In this document: positions 5,731 through 6,022 of the stretch, piece after piece
How positions within the stretch are numbered: the stretch's first letter is position 1
Layout: the number at the start of each line of letters is the position of its first letter
Assembly (NCBI GenBank): GCA_027297485.1
Contig: JAPUHZ010000046.1
Location: 1-6,022 of the forward strand
Direction: 5' to 3'
DNA length: 6,022 nucleotides
DNA from: Deltaproteobacteria bacterium
GTDB taxonomy: Bacteria > Desulfobacterota_B > Binatia > UBA9968
Translations under genes and position numbers: made by a program
Notes under the pieces: generated by a model
Databases searched by the model: none
What the model saw: only the letters and a program-made list of their open reading frames with translations
What the model was told of the DNA's origin: nothing

Positions 5731-5770
5731 CATTTCCTCGGTGGAAGGAGCCTTCAGGCCGAGGGAAATG
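5731..5770. repeat. Long imperfect palindrome / two-tier hairpin
   Basis: CATTTCCTCGG (5731-5741) pairs with CCGAGGGAAATG (5759-5770): 11 bp with one bulged G. Inside, GAAG (5744-5747) pairs with CTTC (5752-5755) around GAGC, separated by a 2/3-nt internal loop. The 40-nt structure forms equally on either strand. It has no flanking T-tract. It could be a structured RNA, a REP-type palindrome or a recombination site. Confidence 0.6.
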
Positions 5771-5905
5771 GGCCAGTGCCTCGAGGGCCGCCACGCCTAC
5801 CCCTTCACGTGATTATTCCTACCGTTTGGGCCTGCACCAAGCCTCACGTTCGGTTCCCTCGTCCTTCAGTCTCTTTCCCCTCGGAATAGCCTCAATGTAA
5901 CAAAG

Positions 5906-6022
5906 GCTCATCGCGTGAGAGTATGGGTAAATTTTGAGGGTGTGCATGGATAGAAGCCATGCCAGGATTGGCTTTGCGGGGTTTTACTAGGGTCGGGAAT
6001 CTGGCATGATTTGTCCATGTCT
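5906..6022 (+). mobile_element. Possible left end of an ISL3-family-like insertion sequence
   Basis: From 5906 the sequence reads GGCTCATCGCGTGAGAGTAT and then GGGTAAATTTTG. The opening GGCT(C)-x-TC with GGGTAAA about 20 bases further on resembles ISL3-family terminal inverted repeats as I remember them. A small hairpin (GCATGG 5944-5949, CCATGC 5957-5962) follows. No transposase start is seen before the window ends, so the call depends on sequence to the right. Low confidence. Confidence 0.22.

Larger units (their letters stand above)
5678..5911 (-). other. Interrupted minus-strand reading frame, origin unknown
   Basis: One minus-strand frame runs from ATG 5911 for 30 codons (contains KRLKDEGTEREAWCRPKR), meets TAG (5821-5819) and, two codons later, TAA (5815-5813), then is open for 44 codons (contains ALAHFPRPEGSFHRGN and LTAFVLMYSLVTKA) to TAG (5680-5678). 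It may be a dead gene or a frame opened by chance in structured non-coding DNA; the long hairpin at 5731-5770 lies within it. I do not recognise the protein. No intact gene is seen in 5682-6022. Confidence 0.2.

Noticed and set aside
5819..5872. Group II intron domain V-like sequence (CACGTTCGGTTC)
   Set aside because: The matching 5' strand and GAAA tetraloop are not present and no intron-encoded protein is seen, so this is a chance resemblance.

Overview
This window looks like chromosome from a Gram-negative, probably anaerobic deltaproteobacterium-like lineage (Desulfobacterota or a neighbour such as Nitrospirota or NC10). That placement is an inference. It rests on an RND efflux permease, two outer-membrane-type lipoproteins, a four-helix-bundle 'IVP' gene fragment with AT-rich heptamer arrays of a kind I associate with such genomes, and moderate GC content. 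No rRNA, tRNA or CRISPR array is visible.

Layout. (1) Positions 3-2576, plus strand: an RND (AcrB/SwrC-like) efflux permease whose N-terminal part lies upstream of the window. (2) 2577-2655: a short convergent gap with a hairpin-forming, REP-like repeat. (3) 2656-4566, minus strand: a lipoprotein with a BamD-type TPR domain and an exceptionally long, low-complexity C-terminal tail of about 380 residues with internal repeats. (4) 4529-4831: a compact element about 303 bp long, made of two 35-bp arrays of five ATTTTGC-like heptamers in inverted orientation around a promoter-like sequence and the first ~51 codons of a four-helix-bundle (23S rRNA intervening-sequence-type) protein. One array encodes most of the BamD-like signal peptide; the other encodes the C-terminus of the upstream lipoprotein. 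(5) 4809-5306 (or 5324), minus strand: a small lipoprotein with an IPT/TIG-like fold. (6) 5325-6022: no intact gene. It holds a decayed coiled-coil reading frame on the plus strand, palindromes and a strong long hairpin, an interrupted minus-strand frame, and a possible IS end at the right edge.

How the parts may work together. The two lipoproteins run in the same direction and are both predicted to be exported and lipidated, so they may both act at the outer membrane. The most notable feature is the IVP/heptamer element between them. It appears to have supplied the downstream gene with promoter, start codon and signal-peptide core, while leaving an in-frame but truncated IVP open reading frame fused to it. 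This is read from the sequence by eye; no database search was run.
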